Assembly: GCF_000744435.1 (NCBI RefSeq)
Contig: NZ_JQLX01000013.1
Span: 124,001 to 188,000 of the forward strand
Direction of reading: 5' to 3'
DNA from: Hippea jasoniae
GTDB taxonomy: Bacteria; Campylobacterota_A; Desulfurellia; Desulfurellales; Hippeaceae
Length of the DNA: 64,000 bases
Made by a program: the position numbers and the translations under genes. Below the pieces are notes generated by a model. The model searched no databases. It was not told the DNA's origin and worked only from the letters and a program-made list of their open reading frames with translations. This document shows, piece by piece, positions 17,976 through 26,506 of the stretch (positions are counted from its first letter, which is position 1; the number at the start of each line of letters is the position of its first letter).

Positions 17976-18502
17976 TTCTTGCAACTGCATCAATAGCAAG
18001 AAGGAAACTCCTAAGAAAATGCAAAAGGAATGTAGTTTTTAAAGTATCGAATGTGGATGAAAAAAGATTTAACAATGAATCAATATATGAGTTTCTTTTG
18101 CGTGTAAGCTACTTGAAGGCAAGTGTGTTTTATAAAAATGGGATGGATGTGGTTGGTGCTGACACTGTTTTGATGGTTGATGATAGGATTATCGGAAAAC
18201 CAAAAAATAAAGAAGATGCAAGAGAGATTTTAAAACTTTTAAGTGGCAGAAAACACCTCTGTCTGACAGGTGTGGCGGTTTTGAAGAACGACAGCTGGAT
18301 TGGTTTTATTGAAAGGGCTGTTGTAAAGGTGGATAATTTAAGTGATGATTTAATAGAGCAGTATTTAAATACTAATGAATGGATGGGTAGAGCTGGAGGT
18401 TATGCCATTCAGGGCAGGGCTAATGAGTTTATGAGAGTTGTTGAGGGTGATATTACAACGGTGATTGGCCTGCCCATGAAGAGGCTGTGCAGGATTATTT
18501 GA
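17969..18502 (+). CDS. maf: Maf family nucleotide pyrophosphatase
   Basis: A 177-residue Maf/YhdE protein. Motifs are LATASIARRKLL (normally SxSPRR), SNVDEKRF, VVGADTVLMVDDRIIGKPKNK and GRAGGYAIQGR. Maf proteins hydrolyse dTTP/UTP or modified nucleotides to monophosphates. The usual Pro in the first motif is replaced. It overlaps glnE by 7 bases, and its stop codon overlaps the -35 of the next promoter. Confidence 0.92.
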   Translation: MLILATASIARRKLLRKCKRNVVFKVSNVDEKRFNNESIYEFLLRVSYLKASVFYKNGMDVVGADTVLMVDDRIIGKPKNKEDAREILKLLSGRKHLCLTGVAVLKNDSWIGFIERAVVKVDNLSDDLIEQYLNTNEWMGRAGGYAIQGRANEFMRVVEGDITTVIGLPMKRLCRII

Positions 18503-18527
18503 TTAAGTTTTAAAACAACAGTATAAT
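18499..18527 (+). promoter_or_regulatory. Strong sigma70 promoter for the PpiD-like gene
   Basis: TTGATT (18499-18504), 17 bases, TATAAT (18522-18527). The -35 overlaps the stop codon of maf. Start predicted near 18534, leaving a leader of about 25 bases with GGTTGGAGG before the ATG at 18559. Confidence 0.7.
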
Positions 18528-18558
18528 TAAGACTCAAAAAAGAGGTTGGAGGTTTTGG

Positions 18559-20445
18559 ATGCTTGATTTTTTAAGAAAAAACATTAAGAAGTTTGCAATT
18601 TTTTTATGGATTGCAGCAATCGCTTTTATTGTTGGTGGTGCTTACCTGTTTATAAGAGGCCCGTTCAGTATGGGCTCAAACACAGCCATAGAGGTAGGTG
18701 ATATCAAAATCTCGATGCCAGAGTTTCAAAAGACATACGACAGTGTTTATAACTTCTATGTTAATATGCTCAGTCAGCTAAAAGGTGGCAATATCAGCGA
18801 TGAGGATATAAAACGGTTAAATATAAAGCAAAAAACTATCGACATGCTGGTTGAGCGTGCCCTGCTTCTAAATGAGGCAAAAAAAGAGGGGATTAAGGTA
18901 ACAGATAAGGATGTGTTAAAGGCCATTGAATCGAATAAATATTTCTGGGTCAATGGTCATTTTTCTAAAGAAAAGTATCTTGCGATTTTGAAGGCTAACA
19001 ATATCAACCCAAAGGATTATGAGGCATCTTTGAAGATTCAACTTTATATAAACAAGCTTAAAAGCAGGTTATTTAAGAATGTTAAAGTAACTCAAAAAGA
19101 GGTTAAAGACTTCTTTGAGAAGAATTACTCAAAAGTGGATCTAAAGTATGTTGTGTTTAATGCAGAAAAATATAAGAAGCTTGTGAAGGTGGATGATAAA
19201 AAATTAAAGGCTTTTTATGATAAATTCAAAGAAAAATACAGAGTGCCCACGCAGATTAAATTTAAATATATCGTTGTTCCACTAAGCTATGTTGAGAAAA
19301 AGGTTAAAGTCACAGATAACGATACACTTGCCTTTTATAACAACCATCCAGATTATTTTATGGTGCCTTTGAGGATCAAGGTGGCGCATATCTTGATAGC
19401 AAAAAAAGACAATGAGTCGGATAGCAAGCTCAAGGCAAAAGCAGAAAAAATATACAACATGATAATCTCAAAGAAGATTACATTTTCAGAGGCTGCAAAA
19501 AAATACTCAGATGACACCTATTCAAAGAATGTTGGTGGGGAGCTTGGCTATGTAACAAAAAATATGGTTGTTGATAAATTCTGGGAAAATATTGTTAAGC
19601 TTAAAAAAGGAGAGATATCCAAACCGTTTAAAACGCGTTTTGGTTATCACATTGCAAAGGTTGAGTATATTCAAAAGCCGTTTAAAAGGGCGTATAAGGA
19701 TGTTAAAAAGCAGATTGAGGAGTATATTAAGCAGGCAAGGGCAAAGAAGATCTGGTTTGTTGAGGCTGATAAGATTTATGTAAAAGCAAGGGATTCTAAA
19801 AAACCTCTGGATGTGGTTGCAAAAGAGTTTGGCTTGGAAGTCAAAGAATCACCGTATATGTCTTTAAAAAATCCAAAACCACCATTTAGCTCAAAGATAA
19901 TTCAAAACGCCCTGTTGAGCAACAAAGGGGCATTGCTTGGACCGGATTTGACATTTGCAGGCTATATTATCTACAAAGTAGAAGATAAGAAACCATCCTA
20001 TATTCCGTTCTTCGATAAAATCAAAGATAAGGTGAGAAAAGATTTTATTAAATACGAAGCCTTAAAGCTTGCAAAAAAGAAAGCAGAAGAGTTTATCTCC
20101 TTAAAGGATAATTTTGATCAACTTGCAAAAAAAGCCAATTTAAAGATCCATTTAGTTAAAAACCTGACTAAACTTACACCTAATGATGATTTTCCATGCA
20201 GCTACAATCAGGAAACTGTAAATGAAATCTTCAATAATACCAAGAGTTATAAGGGGTTGTGCAAAGCAAAGGATAGCTTTTATGTGTTTGAGATAGCAGA
20301 TAAGAAGTTTGATAACAAAGAGTTTGATAAGCTCAAAAAGAGCATAAAAAATCAGCTTTTGATGGAGAAAGAGGATAAGATATTAAGAGAGCTTATCTCA
20401 AAACTCAAAAAAGAGGTTAAGATAAAGATCAATCCAAAATTATGA
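18559..20445 (+). CDS. Membrane-anchored peptidylprolyl isomerase/chaperone (PpiD-like)
   Basis: A 628-residue protein with an N-terminal membrane anchor (about residues 13-33), a SurA-N-like helical domain (residues 45-210) and a parvulin domain around residues 275-375: KVAHILIAKK, AKKYSDDTYSKNVGGELGYV and KPFKTRFGYHIAKVE. This is the PpiD layout, in which the chaperone body faces the periplasm and helps folding of exported proteins. It is rich in Lys and its C-terminal helical part completes the chaperone core. It has its own promoter and overlaps nth by 4 bases. Confidence 0.88.
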   Translation: MLDFLRKNIKKFAIFLWIAAIAFIVGGAYLFIRGPFSMGSNTAIEVGDIKISMPEFQKTYDSVYNFYVNMLSQLKGGNISDEDIKRLNIKQKTIDMLVERALLLNEAKKEGIKVTDKDVLKAIESNKYFWVNGHFSKEKYLAILKANNINPKDYEASLKIQLYINKLKSRLFKNVKVTQKEVKDFFEKNYSKVDLKYVVFNAEKYKKLVKVDDKKLKAFYDKFKEKYRVPTQIKFKYIVVPLSYVEKKVKVTDNDTLAFYNNHPDYFMVPLRIKVAHILIAKKDNESDSKLKAKAEKIYNMIISKKITFSEAAKKYSDDTYSKNVGGELGYVTKNMVVDKFWENIVKLKKGEISKPFKTRFGYHIAKVEYIQKPFKRAYKDVKKQIEEYIKQARAKKIWFVEADKIYVKARDSKKPLDVVAKEFGLEVKESPYMSLKNPKPPFSSKIIQNALLSNKGALLGPDLTFAGYIIYKVEDKKPSYIPFFDKIKDKVRKDFIKYEALKLAKKKAEEFISLKDNFDQLAKKANLKIHLVKNLTKLTPNDDFPCSYNQETVNEIFNNTKSYKGLCKAKDSFYVFEIADKKFDNKEFDKLKKSIKNQLLMEKEDKILRELISKLKKEVKIKINPKL

Positions 20446-21095
20446 AAAAAGATGACATCGATGAAGTTATAAAAAGACTAAGGGAGATCTATCCAGCATT
20501 AAGGGAGCCTGTGGTTACAACAATTGCAAAGGATAACGACCCTTTTAAGGTGCTTGTTAGTACAGTTTTAAGCCTCAGGACTAAGGATGAAACAACGTTA
20601 AAGGCTTCCTATAGGTTATTTGAAAAGGCCTCAAATGTTGAGGCCTTGGATAAGTTTGATGTTGAAGAGATAGAAAAACTCATATACCCTGTGGGTTTTT
20701 ATAAAACAAAGGCAAAGAATTTAAAAAAGATAGCATCTATACTTATCAACAAATATGGCGGCAGGGTGCCATGTGAAATGGATGAACTGTTAAAACTACC
20801 CAATGTTGGCAGAAAGACGGCAAACCTGGTGCTTGCCAAGGGTTGCAATAAGGATGCGATCTGTGTTGATATTCATGTGCACAGAATCTCTAACAGGCTG
20901 GGTCTTGTTAAAACAAAAACTCCTGAAGAAACAGAGTTTGAGCTAATGAAGGTATTGCCCAGAAAATACTGGATTGAGTTTAACGACCTGCTTGTGCCTT
21001 TTGGTCAGAATATATGCAGGCCGATCTCTCCATTTTGCTCTAAATGCCCTGTGTATGAATTTTGCGATAGGGTAGGAGTTGAAAAACATAGATGA
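20442..21095 (+). CDS. nth: Endonuclease III
   Basis: A 217-residue DNA glycosylase/AP lyase for oxidised pyrimidines. The helix-hairpin-helix LPNVGRKTANLVL contains catalytic K125, the catalytic D143 follows in VDIHVHR, and the [4Fe-4S] site is C192, C199, C202 and C208 with the exact C-x6-C-x2-C-x5-C spacing. Length is normal. It starts as an ATGA overlap with the chaperone gene and ends as an ATGA overlap with the next gene. Confidence 0.96.
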   Translation: MKKDDIDEVIKRLREIYPALREPVVTTIAKDNDPFKVLVSTVLSLRTKDETTLKASYRLFEKASNVEALDKFDVEEIEKLIYPVGFYKTKAKNLKKIASILINKYGGRVPCEMDELLKLPNVGRKTANLVLAKGCNKDAICVDIHVHRISNRLGLVKTKTPEETEFELMKVLPRKYWIEFNDLLVPFGQNICRPISPFCSKCPVYEFCDRVGVEKHR

Positions 21096-21412
21096 GCGAG
21101 CTTGAGGAGTATATTAAAAGCGGCAGGAAGTTAGCCTGGCTTGCGTATCTGGGTCTTTTAATGATAATACCGGCAATTGCTCAGAAGGATAATCCATACA
21201 CTGTTTTTCACATAAAGCAGGGGCTTGTTTTGCTTTTTGCAAGTATCATCGATACCCTTTTTGTGTTTATACCATCAATTGGTGCTGATATTGCAACTAT
21301 AGCATCCTTCTTTTTGTTGATTTTAAACATTATAGGTATTTACAACGCTTTGGCTGGAAAACTCAAGCCGTTACCTGTAATCGGTGGTTTTGCAAATCTT
21401 TTTGATTTTTAG
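21092..21412 (+). CDS. Small membrane protein (DUF4870/Tic20-like)
   Basis: A 106-residue protein with three or four hydrophobic segments (about 14-28, 45-62, 66-86). The central FHIKQGLVLLFASII with a membrane helix after a short soluble start, and the closing PVIGGFA, resemble the DUF4870/Tic20-like small membrane proteins. The function is unknown. It is the last gene of the plus-strand operon, and its stop overlaps the rtcB stop by 4 bases with no terminator hairpin between. Confidence 0.6.
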   Translation: MSELEEYIKSGRKLAWLAYLGLLMIIPAIAQKDNPYTVFHIKQGLVLLFASIIDTLFVFIPSIGADIATIASFFLLILNIIGIYNALAGKLKPLPVIGGFANLFDF

Positions 21413-22584
21413 CCCTTTATGACGGCAAGCGGCGTAAGCTCTACCACTGGCTCTATTAAATCCAGCTGGTTATTTATAACCTCTGATATATCTTTATAGG
21501 CAGAGGGTGCCTCATCTAAGTCTCTTTTTGATTTAAGCGAATGGATAATACCCATTTTATTGAGTTTTTTTATCTCTTCGGTGAGTGAAAGATTTTTTCT
21601 TGCTTTATGTCTGCTTAAAACCCTGCCTGCCCCATGAGATGAGCTTTTAAAGCTATCAGGATTGCCTTTTCCTGTAGCGATATAGGATTTTGAGCCCTGC
21701 GAGCCCGGGATAATACAGATATCACCCTCAAAGGCTCTAATTGCACCCTTTCTGTGTACCCATACCTTTTTTGAGAAGTGTTTTTCATAGCTTGCATAGT
21801 TGTGGATCACATCGTATTCTTTATCCACTATATCCTTTTTTGATAAAACCATCTCAAAAATATCTACAATTCTATTTGCCATCAGTTTTCTGTTTGATTT
21901 TGCATACTCTATCGCAAAATGCATCTCCTCAAGGTATGATTGACCTTCTAATGAATTTGTTTCTAAATACGCAAGCTCCCATGATGGTGGAATGGGGTAG
22001 CCTGCCTTTTCGTTAATCTTTTTTGCTATGTTATTGTAGTGGTCTGCTATCTGTTTGCCTAAATTTCTACTGCCTGAGTGGATCATTATCCAGATAAACC
22101 CATCGCTGCCTTTCTGGATTTCTATAAAGTGGTTTCCTCCACCAAGTGTTCCCAAGGAGTATAATGCGTTGTCATATTCTTTAAAGCAGATAAACGATCT
22201 GTTTAATTTTGATTTTTGTTTGGGCATCAGATCCTTATTTTGGGCTGTTTTGTGTTTTTCAAATCCAACGGGAATTGTGCCTTTTATTAGTTTTACAATA
22301 GCCTGAAGTGATCTTTTATCTATTTCTGTAAGAATTGTTTTTATTGCATGCATGCCGCATCCTATATCAACACCGACTGCATGAGGGATAACAACATCCT
22401 CAAAAGCAGCAACGGCACCGATGGGCATGCCAAAACCCTCGTGGACATCGGGCATAATGGCTATGTGGCTAAAGGCAAATGGCAGATTTGAAAGGTTTAT
22501 AGCCTGTTTCAGAGCCCCCTCTTCGATTTTTTCAGTCCACAGCTTTATGGGAATTCTACCTTTATTTATAACTAACTTTATCAT
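21409..22584 (-). CDS. rtcB: RtcB family 3'-phosphate RNA ligase
   Basis: A 391-residue RtcB that joins 2',3'-cyclic phosphate or 3'-phosphate ends to 5'-OH RNA using GTP and Mn. Metal and guanylation residues are visible: C76 (GVDIGCGMHAI), H152 (GGGNHFIEI), H169 (IHSGSRNLG), H261 (HNYA) and the nucleophile H317 (SSHGAGR). GSQGSKSYIATG is also diagnostic. It belongs to the shorter RtcB branch. The start lies 23 bases inside the heptosyltransferase gene, so it is co-transcribed with LPS genes. No archease gene is seen. Confidence 0.95.
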   Translation of the reverse strand: MIKLVINKGRIPIKLWTEKIEEGALKQAINLSNLPFAFSHIAIMPDVHEGFGMPIGAVAAFEDVVIPHAVGVDIGCGMHAIKTILTEIDKRSLQAIVKLIKGTIPVGFEKHKTAQNKDLMPKQKSKLNRSFICFKEYDNALYSLGTLGGGNHFIEIQKGSDGFIWIMIHSGSRNLGKQIADHYNNIAKKINEKAGYPIPPSWELAYLETNSLEGQSYLEEMHFAIEYAKSNRKLMANRIVDIFEMVLSKKDIVDKEYDVIHNYASYEKHFSKKVWVHRKGAIRAFEGDICIIPGSQGSKSYIATGKGNPDSFKSSSHGAGRVLSRHKARKNLSLTEEIKKLNKMGIIHSLKSKRDLDEAPSAYKDISEVINNQLDLIEPVVELTPLAVIKG

Positions 22585-23527
22585 TCAATAACTCCAAAAG
22601 CCTGCTAAATACCTCAATGGGAGTTATAAGTTTCATGCAGGCTAAATCACCCCTTCTGCAGGAGTTTGAACCATGAAGACTGCACGGTCTGCAGGATAGC
22701 TGTTTTTCAATAACGATAGATCTACCTCTTGGTGCAAAACCAAACTCCTTAACAGTTGGCCCAAATATGGCAATTACAGGGATATTCAATGCAACGCCTA
22801 AATGCATCAGTGCAGAGTCGTTTGAGACAAATGCTATTGTTGATGCCATTTTTTTAGCTGTTTCTGATATGGATAATTTTCCTGCAAAGTTTATAATCTT
22901 TGAATTATTGTTTTTTACAAACTCGGCTATTGTTTTTTCCTCTTTTGAGCCAAAAAGCCAGACTTCAAAAGAAAGGTTTTTGACTATGAGGTGGGCAAGT
23001 GCACGGTAATACTCTTTAGGCCAGATCTTTGTTTGCCATTTTGCCCCCACGCCCATGCCTATGGCGTGTATCTTTTGTTGTTTATTAACTTCAATACGAG
23101 GCAGCGCGTTTTCTGAATTTATTCCTAAAAGCCTAAACTGGTCTTCTATGTTATCCTGGGTTTTTCTTTTAAAGATACCTGCTAATGTTTTATTTACCAC
23201 AAGCAGACGTCTGTAAAATGAATGCTTATCTGCTGTTTTTTTGATTTTTGCTTCAACTAAATGCGAAAGCGTAAGACTTTTTGGGTTTTTTTGTAGATCT
23301 AGGATTATATCTACAGCCTTGATCGCTTCAGCTAAATCTTTAATATTTGAATCCTTTAATAAGAAAAGCTTATCGATGTAGCTTTGATCTTTTAAGATCC
23401 CTGCAAACTCCTCTTTTGTGGCAAAGTAGAGTTTTAAAGCAGGATAGTGAGATTTTATAAAATAGGCAAGCGCTGTTGACTGTATTATATCGCCTAATGA
23501 TGAAAATCTAATCAATAACAGTTTCAT
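22562..23527 (-). CDS. Glycosyltransferase family 9 (LPS heptosyltransferase-like)
   Basis: A 321-residue GT9 protein with N-terminal LLIRFSSLGDIIQS, the middle GMGVGAKWQTKIWPKEYY and the donor-site region SNDSALMHLGVALNIPVIAIFGPT. The end has CRPC ... C ... C Cys pairs as in many heptosyltransferases. It likely adds heptose to the LPS core on the cytoplasmic face. It is a paralogue of the neighbouring gene and starts 4 bases inside it. Which of the two is heptosyltransferase I or II is not clear; this one, with SSLGD, looks more WaaC-like. Confidence 0.88.
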   Translation of the reverse strand: MKLLLIRFSSLGDIIQSTALAYFIKSHYPALKLYFATKEEFAGILKDQSYIDKLFLLKDSNIKDLAEAIKAVDIILDLQKNPKSLTLSHLVEAKIKKTADKHSFYRRLLVVNKTLAGIFKRKTQDNIEDQFRLLGINSENALPRIEVNKQQKIHAIGMGVGAKWQTKIWPKEYYRALAHLIVKNLSFEVWLFGSKEEKTIAEFVKNNNSKIINFAGKLSISETAKKMASTIAFVSNDSALMHLGVALNIPVIAIFGPTVKEFGFAPRGRSIVIEKQLSCRPCSLHGSNSCRRGDLACMKLITPIEVFSRLLELLNDKVSYK

Positions 23528-24540
23528 AACAACTGCAAAGCTGTATCTATAACAACATGAGGTTTAATGTCTCTCATGCACTTAAAATGCTTTTGCTTGC
23601 AGCTTACACTACCATGTTTGCCGCAGGGCCTGCAGGGTAGGTTTTCAATCTGGATAATTTTGCTTTTTGAACTTAGAGGATAGAAGCCAAATTCAGGCAC
23701 AGTAGGTCCGTATATCTCAATCGTAGGTGTGTTAAATGCACTTGCAATATGCACGGGGGCAGAATCGTTGCTAATTAGAAGCTTTGCCCATGCGATCAGA
23801 TAGAATAGATCCTTTATACGGGTTTTGCCGGTTAGATCAATAATTCTATCATTGTTGTTTTTTACAAAATCTGCAATGGCTATGTCGTTTTGGGTGCCAA
23901 TTAAGACAACCCAGTAGCCTTTTTTGGTAAGTTCTTCGGCTACCTCTTTGAAGTATTCTTTGGGCCATCTCTTCGTTGGCCATACAGATGATGGGTTGAT
24001 AACAATAATCTTATCGCTACTGTTTATGCTGTATGCCTCAAATATCCCCTCGATAAAGCGTTTATTTTCAGCCGACCAGTATAATCTGATTTCGTTTATG
24101 TATTCTTTGAAGTTAAGTGGCTCAAGTAATTCTAAATTTTTTTCTACCTCATGGACTCCTGCAGGTTTTTTTATTCTGTGTGTATAAACAAAGCTTAGGT
24201 CTGCCTCTTTAAATCCAATTCTTGTTGGAATTTTACTAAAAAAGGCTATTGTGGATGTTCTAAAGCTTGTATGGGGAGCTATCAGGTAATCGAATCTGTA
24301 ACCCCTGATTGTAGATACGAGTTTTTTTAAACCCAAAAAACCGTTATCCTCGCCATGTTTATCATAAGGAATGATTACATCGACTTTGGGATTTAAGCTG
24401 AAAACATCAACATTTGACGGTATTACTACAATCCCAATAAAAGCATCCCTGTCGTTGTGTTTAATTGTTTCTATTAAGGGCTCAGTTAGTATCGCATCCC
24501 CCAAAAAGGCAGTTTGAATAATCAAATACCGTTTTGACAT
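23524..24540 (-). CDS. Glycosyltransferase family 9 (LPS heptosyltransferase II-like)
   Basis: A 338-residue GT9 protein. Key parts are YLIIQTAFLGDAILTEP, IVINPSSVWPTKRWPKEY with the core TKRWP motif of WaaF, LIGTQND and SNDSAPVHIASAFNTPTIEIYGPT. The C-terminal CRPCGKHG and later Cys mirror the following gene. There is no ribosome site before the ATG at 24540, and a strong promoter predicts a transcript starting one base before it, so the mRNA may be leaderless. Confidence 0.9.
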   Translation of the reverse strand: MSKRYLIIQTAFLGDAILTEPLIETIKHNDRDAFIGIVVIPSNVDVFSLNPKVDVIIPYDKHGEDNGFLGLKKLVSTIRGYRFDYLIAPHTSFRTSTIAFFSKIPTRIGFKEADLSFVYTHRIKKPAGVHEVEKNLELLEPLNFKEYINEIRLYWSAENKRFIEGIFEAYSINSSDKIIVINPSSVWPTKRWPKEYFKEVAEELTKKGYWVVLIGTQNDIAIADFVKNNNDRIIDLTGKTRIKDLFYLIAWAKLLISNDSAPVHIASAFNTPTIEIYGPTVPEFGFYPLSSKSKIIQIENLPCRPCGKHGSVSCKQKHFKCMRDIKPHVVIDTALQLL

Positions 24541-24547
24541 CCCAAAA

Positions 24548-24576
24548 ATAATACAAAAACACAGCTATATTTTCAA
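24548..24576 (-). promoter_or_regulatory. Probable sigma70 promoter for the heptosyltransferase-rtcB operon
   Basis: On the minus strand TTGAAA (24571-24576), 17 bases, TATTAT (24548-24553). The predicted +1 is about 24541, directly before the ATG at 24540. The whole gap between this gene and the aminopeptidase gene is 50 bases. Confidence 0.55.
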
Positions 24577-24590
24577 AATGTTTGGTTGTG

Positions 24591-25937
24591 CTATTTTGGA
24601 ATGGCTTTGGATAGCAGAATGGCTTTGTCTGTTTTAATTAATACATCATCTTCAATTCTTATACCGCAAGAGTACAATTCTTCTAAATTTTTCTGATTGA
24701 TAAATTCTTTTAAATTGGTTGATAGTGCTTGATTTATGAGGTTTTTGTTAAAGTAGATACCAGGCTCAATCGTGACAACATTACCTTCTTTTAGTTTTTT
24801 GGCAAGACGCAGACGCTTCAATAGCGGTTTATCTGAACGTTTATATGTTTCATTGTAACCTACTAAATCCTCAGAGAGCCCCTCCATATCGTGAACATCC
24901 AGTCCCAGCATATGACCTAAACCGTGAGGATAGAATACAGATATAGCTGAACTTTCAATAATTGCATCTATACTGCCTTTTAAAACGCCAAGCTGTTTTA
25001 GCCCATCTGCTAATATCCCTGCAGCCAAAAGATGTAGATCTACAAAAGCCACATCCTCTTTTGCTCTCTTAATGGACTCTTCATTTGCTTTCTTTGCAAT
25101 ATCGTAGATTTCCTTTTTTGTCTGGCTGACAGAATCAACAAAGAAACTGCGGGTAATATCGCTTGAATAGAACTCACTGTTTTCTACACCTATATCAACT
25201 ATCAAAATATCACCTTTTTTAAGTGTGTGGGAATAGCTGGTATTGTGCAGGATTGCTCCTTTTGTAGTGATAATTGGTGTAAATGATGGTGTTGTGTTGT
25301 TTTCTATCGCTACTTTTACCATTTCCGCTAATAGTTGTTTTTCACTGATACCATCTTTTGCAAATTCTTTAATTCTATCAAAAATTTTAGCAGTTGTTTT
25401 GATTGAGTTTTCTATCTGCTTAACCTCCACCTCTTCCTTTATTGACCTTAGTTCAATGATAGCTTTTGTGAGTTTAATGCTTGAGAGATTTTCTACTTGT
25501 CTAAAGTCTATATCAAGCAGTGATGCTATTTTTAAGATTACATTATTTCTGATGGGCTTGGGGTAATATATCTGCTTGCTATGATGGTTTTTTAAAAAGG
25601 CTTGAAGTTTATCAAAGGGTAGTATGTTTTTTACACCACTTCGGTTTATAATGTAATCCTGTGTTAATGCGTTATCCATCCACAACCTATCCTCATCTGT
25701 TGGAAAGTTTATAAATAGGTATTCTGAGTCATCTGAAATATCTATTACAGCAGCAACAGAAGGAATATTTAGTCCAAAGAAGTATAAAAATGAACTATCC
25801 TGTCTGAAAGGATAGGGGTTTGCTTTAAAATTGTAAGCTACATCGTCGTTGCCTACAAACAGCAGCAAGCAGTTTTCATTTTTAAAGTATTGTTTGAGTT
25901 TGTTTCTCCTTGTAGTGAAAACTTCTTTACCAAACAT
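24591..25937 (-). CDS. pepP: Xaa-Pro aminopeptidase (aminopeptidase P, M24B)
   Basis: A 448-residue enzyme that removes N-terminal residues before proline. The N-terminal creatinase-like domain includes FKANPYPFRQDSSFLYFFG. The catalytic pita-bread domain has the dinuclear metal ligands in LIVDIGVEN, YSSDITRSFF, GLGHMLGLDVHD, VVTIEPGIYF and GIRIEDDVL. Length is typical. GGAG stands six bases before the ATG, and the DUF2284 gene ends 2 bases upstream, so they form an operon. Confidence 0.94.
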   Translation of the reverse strand: MFGKEVFTTRRNKLKQYFKNENCLLLFVGNDDVAYNFKANPYPFRQDSSFLYFFGLNIPSVAAVIDISDDSEYLFINFPTDEDRLWMDNALTQDYIINRSGVKNILPFDKLQAFLKNHHSKQIYYPKPIRNNVILKIASLLDIDFRQVENLSSIKLTKAIIELRSIKEEVEVKQIENSIKTTAKIFDRIKEFAKDGISEKQLLAEMVKVAIENNTTPSFTPIITTKGAILHNTSYSHTLKKGDILIVDIGVENSEFYSSDITRSFFVDSVSQTKKEIYDIAKKANEESIKRAKEDVAFVDLHLLAAGILADGLKQLGVLKGSIDAIIESSAISVFYPHGLGHMLGLDVHDMEGLSEDLVGYNETYKRSDKPLLKRLRLAKKLKEGNVVTIEPGIYFNKNLINQALSTNLKEFINQKNLEELYSCGIRIEDDVLIKTDKAILLSKAIPK

Positions 25938-25939
25938 AT

Positions 25940-26407
25940 CTACTCCACAAGCAGTATGCCATATAGTACGGGTTCTTTAAAGTTGATTTCAGTTATACTT
26001 GAAAGCTCTATACCTATGGCATCTATTGAAGGTCTCAAAAATTCCCTTTTTGTACAGATGCCGTTTGTTTCAAAATTACAATCTGAACATATATTGCATG
26101 AGCCAGGAAAAAGTGCAAGGGCGTATATGTATGAATGTTTAAAAAACTCCTTTTCCTTTTTAAGCAGGAAAAACAGGATTTTTCTTTTTTCATTTTCAAA
26201 ATCATTCATGTCTATTTCAAACTTAAATAGGATAGCTTTATGGTAATGCTTAAGTAGTTCTTTTGTTTGAGTGTAGTCTGGGGCAAAAGGAGGGCATCCT
26301 GCCCTTTTTGAGTAGTTTGAGCAGCTAAAGCATTTCCATACAGGTCTTGGAGAAACAACAATATTTGATGCAACTATCGTTTTTTCAAAAATCAGTTTCA
26401 CTCTCAT
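25940..26407 (-). CDS. DUF2284 Cys-rich metal-binding protein
   Basis: A 155-residue protein with two Cys clusters: C26, C29, C38 (KCFSCSNY ... GCPPFAPD) and C104, C107, C110, C118 (CNICSDCNF ... C). The CPP after the first cluster and the overall order match DUF2284, predicted to bind iron-sulfur clusters. The function is unknown. The -10 element of its promoter (TATAAT) ends directly before the ATG at 26407, so +1 would fall on the GTG that is codon 3 (26401). The true start may therefore be a leaderless GTG. Confidence 0.75.
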   Translation of the reverse strand: MRVKLIFEKTIVASNIVVSPRPVWKCFSCSNYSKRAGCPPFAPDYTQTKELLKHYHKAILFKFEIDMNDFENEKRKILFFLLKKEKEFFKHSYIYALALFPGSCNICSDCNFETNGICTKREFLRPSIDAIGIELSSITEINFKEPVLYGILLVE

Positions 26408-26436
26408 ATTATACGCCTATGATTCTTGCTATTCAA
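26408..26436 (-). promoter_or_regulatory. Sigma70 promoter for the DUF2284-pepP operon
   Basis: On the minus strand TTGAAT (26431-26436), 17 bases, perfect TATAAT (26408-26413). It directly abuts the annotated ATG. It stands back to back with the promoter of the alcohol dehydrogenase gene, 12 bases between the two -35 elements. Confidence 0.6.
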
Positions 26437-26448
26437 TATCTGCTGTTG

Positions 26449-26477
26449 TTGATTTTTTTAACACCTCAGGGTATATT
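26449..26477 (+). promoter_or_regulatory. Sigma70 promoter for the alcohol dehydrogenase gene
   Basis: TTGATT (26449-26454), 17 bases, TATATT (26472-26477). Predicted start near 26484, giving a leader of about 22 bases that holds GGCGGAGG before the ATG. Confidence 0.6.
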
Positions 26478-26506
26478 TTTCTAAAGCTTGCAGGCGGAGG
26501 ATAATG

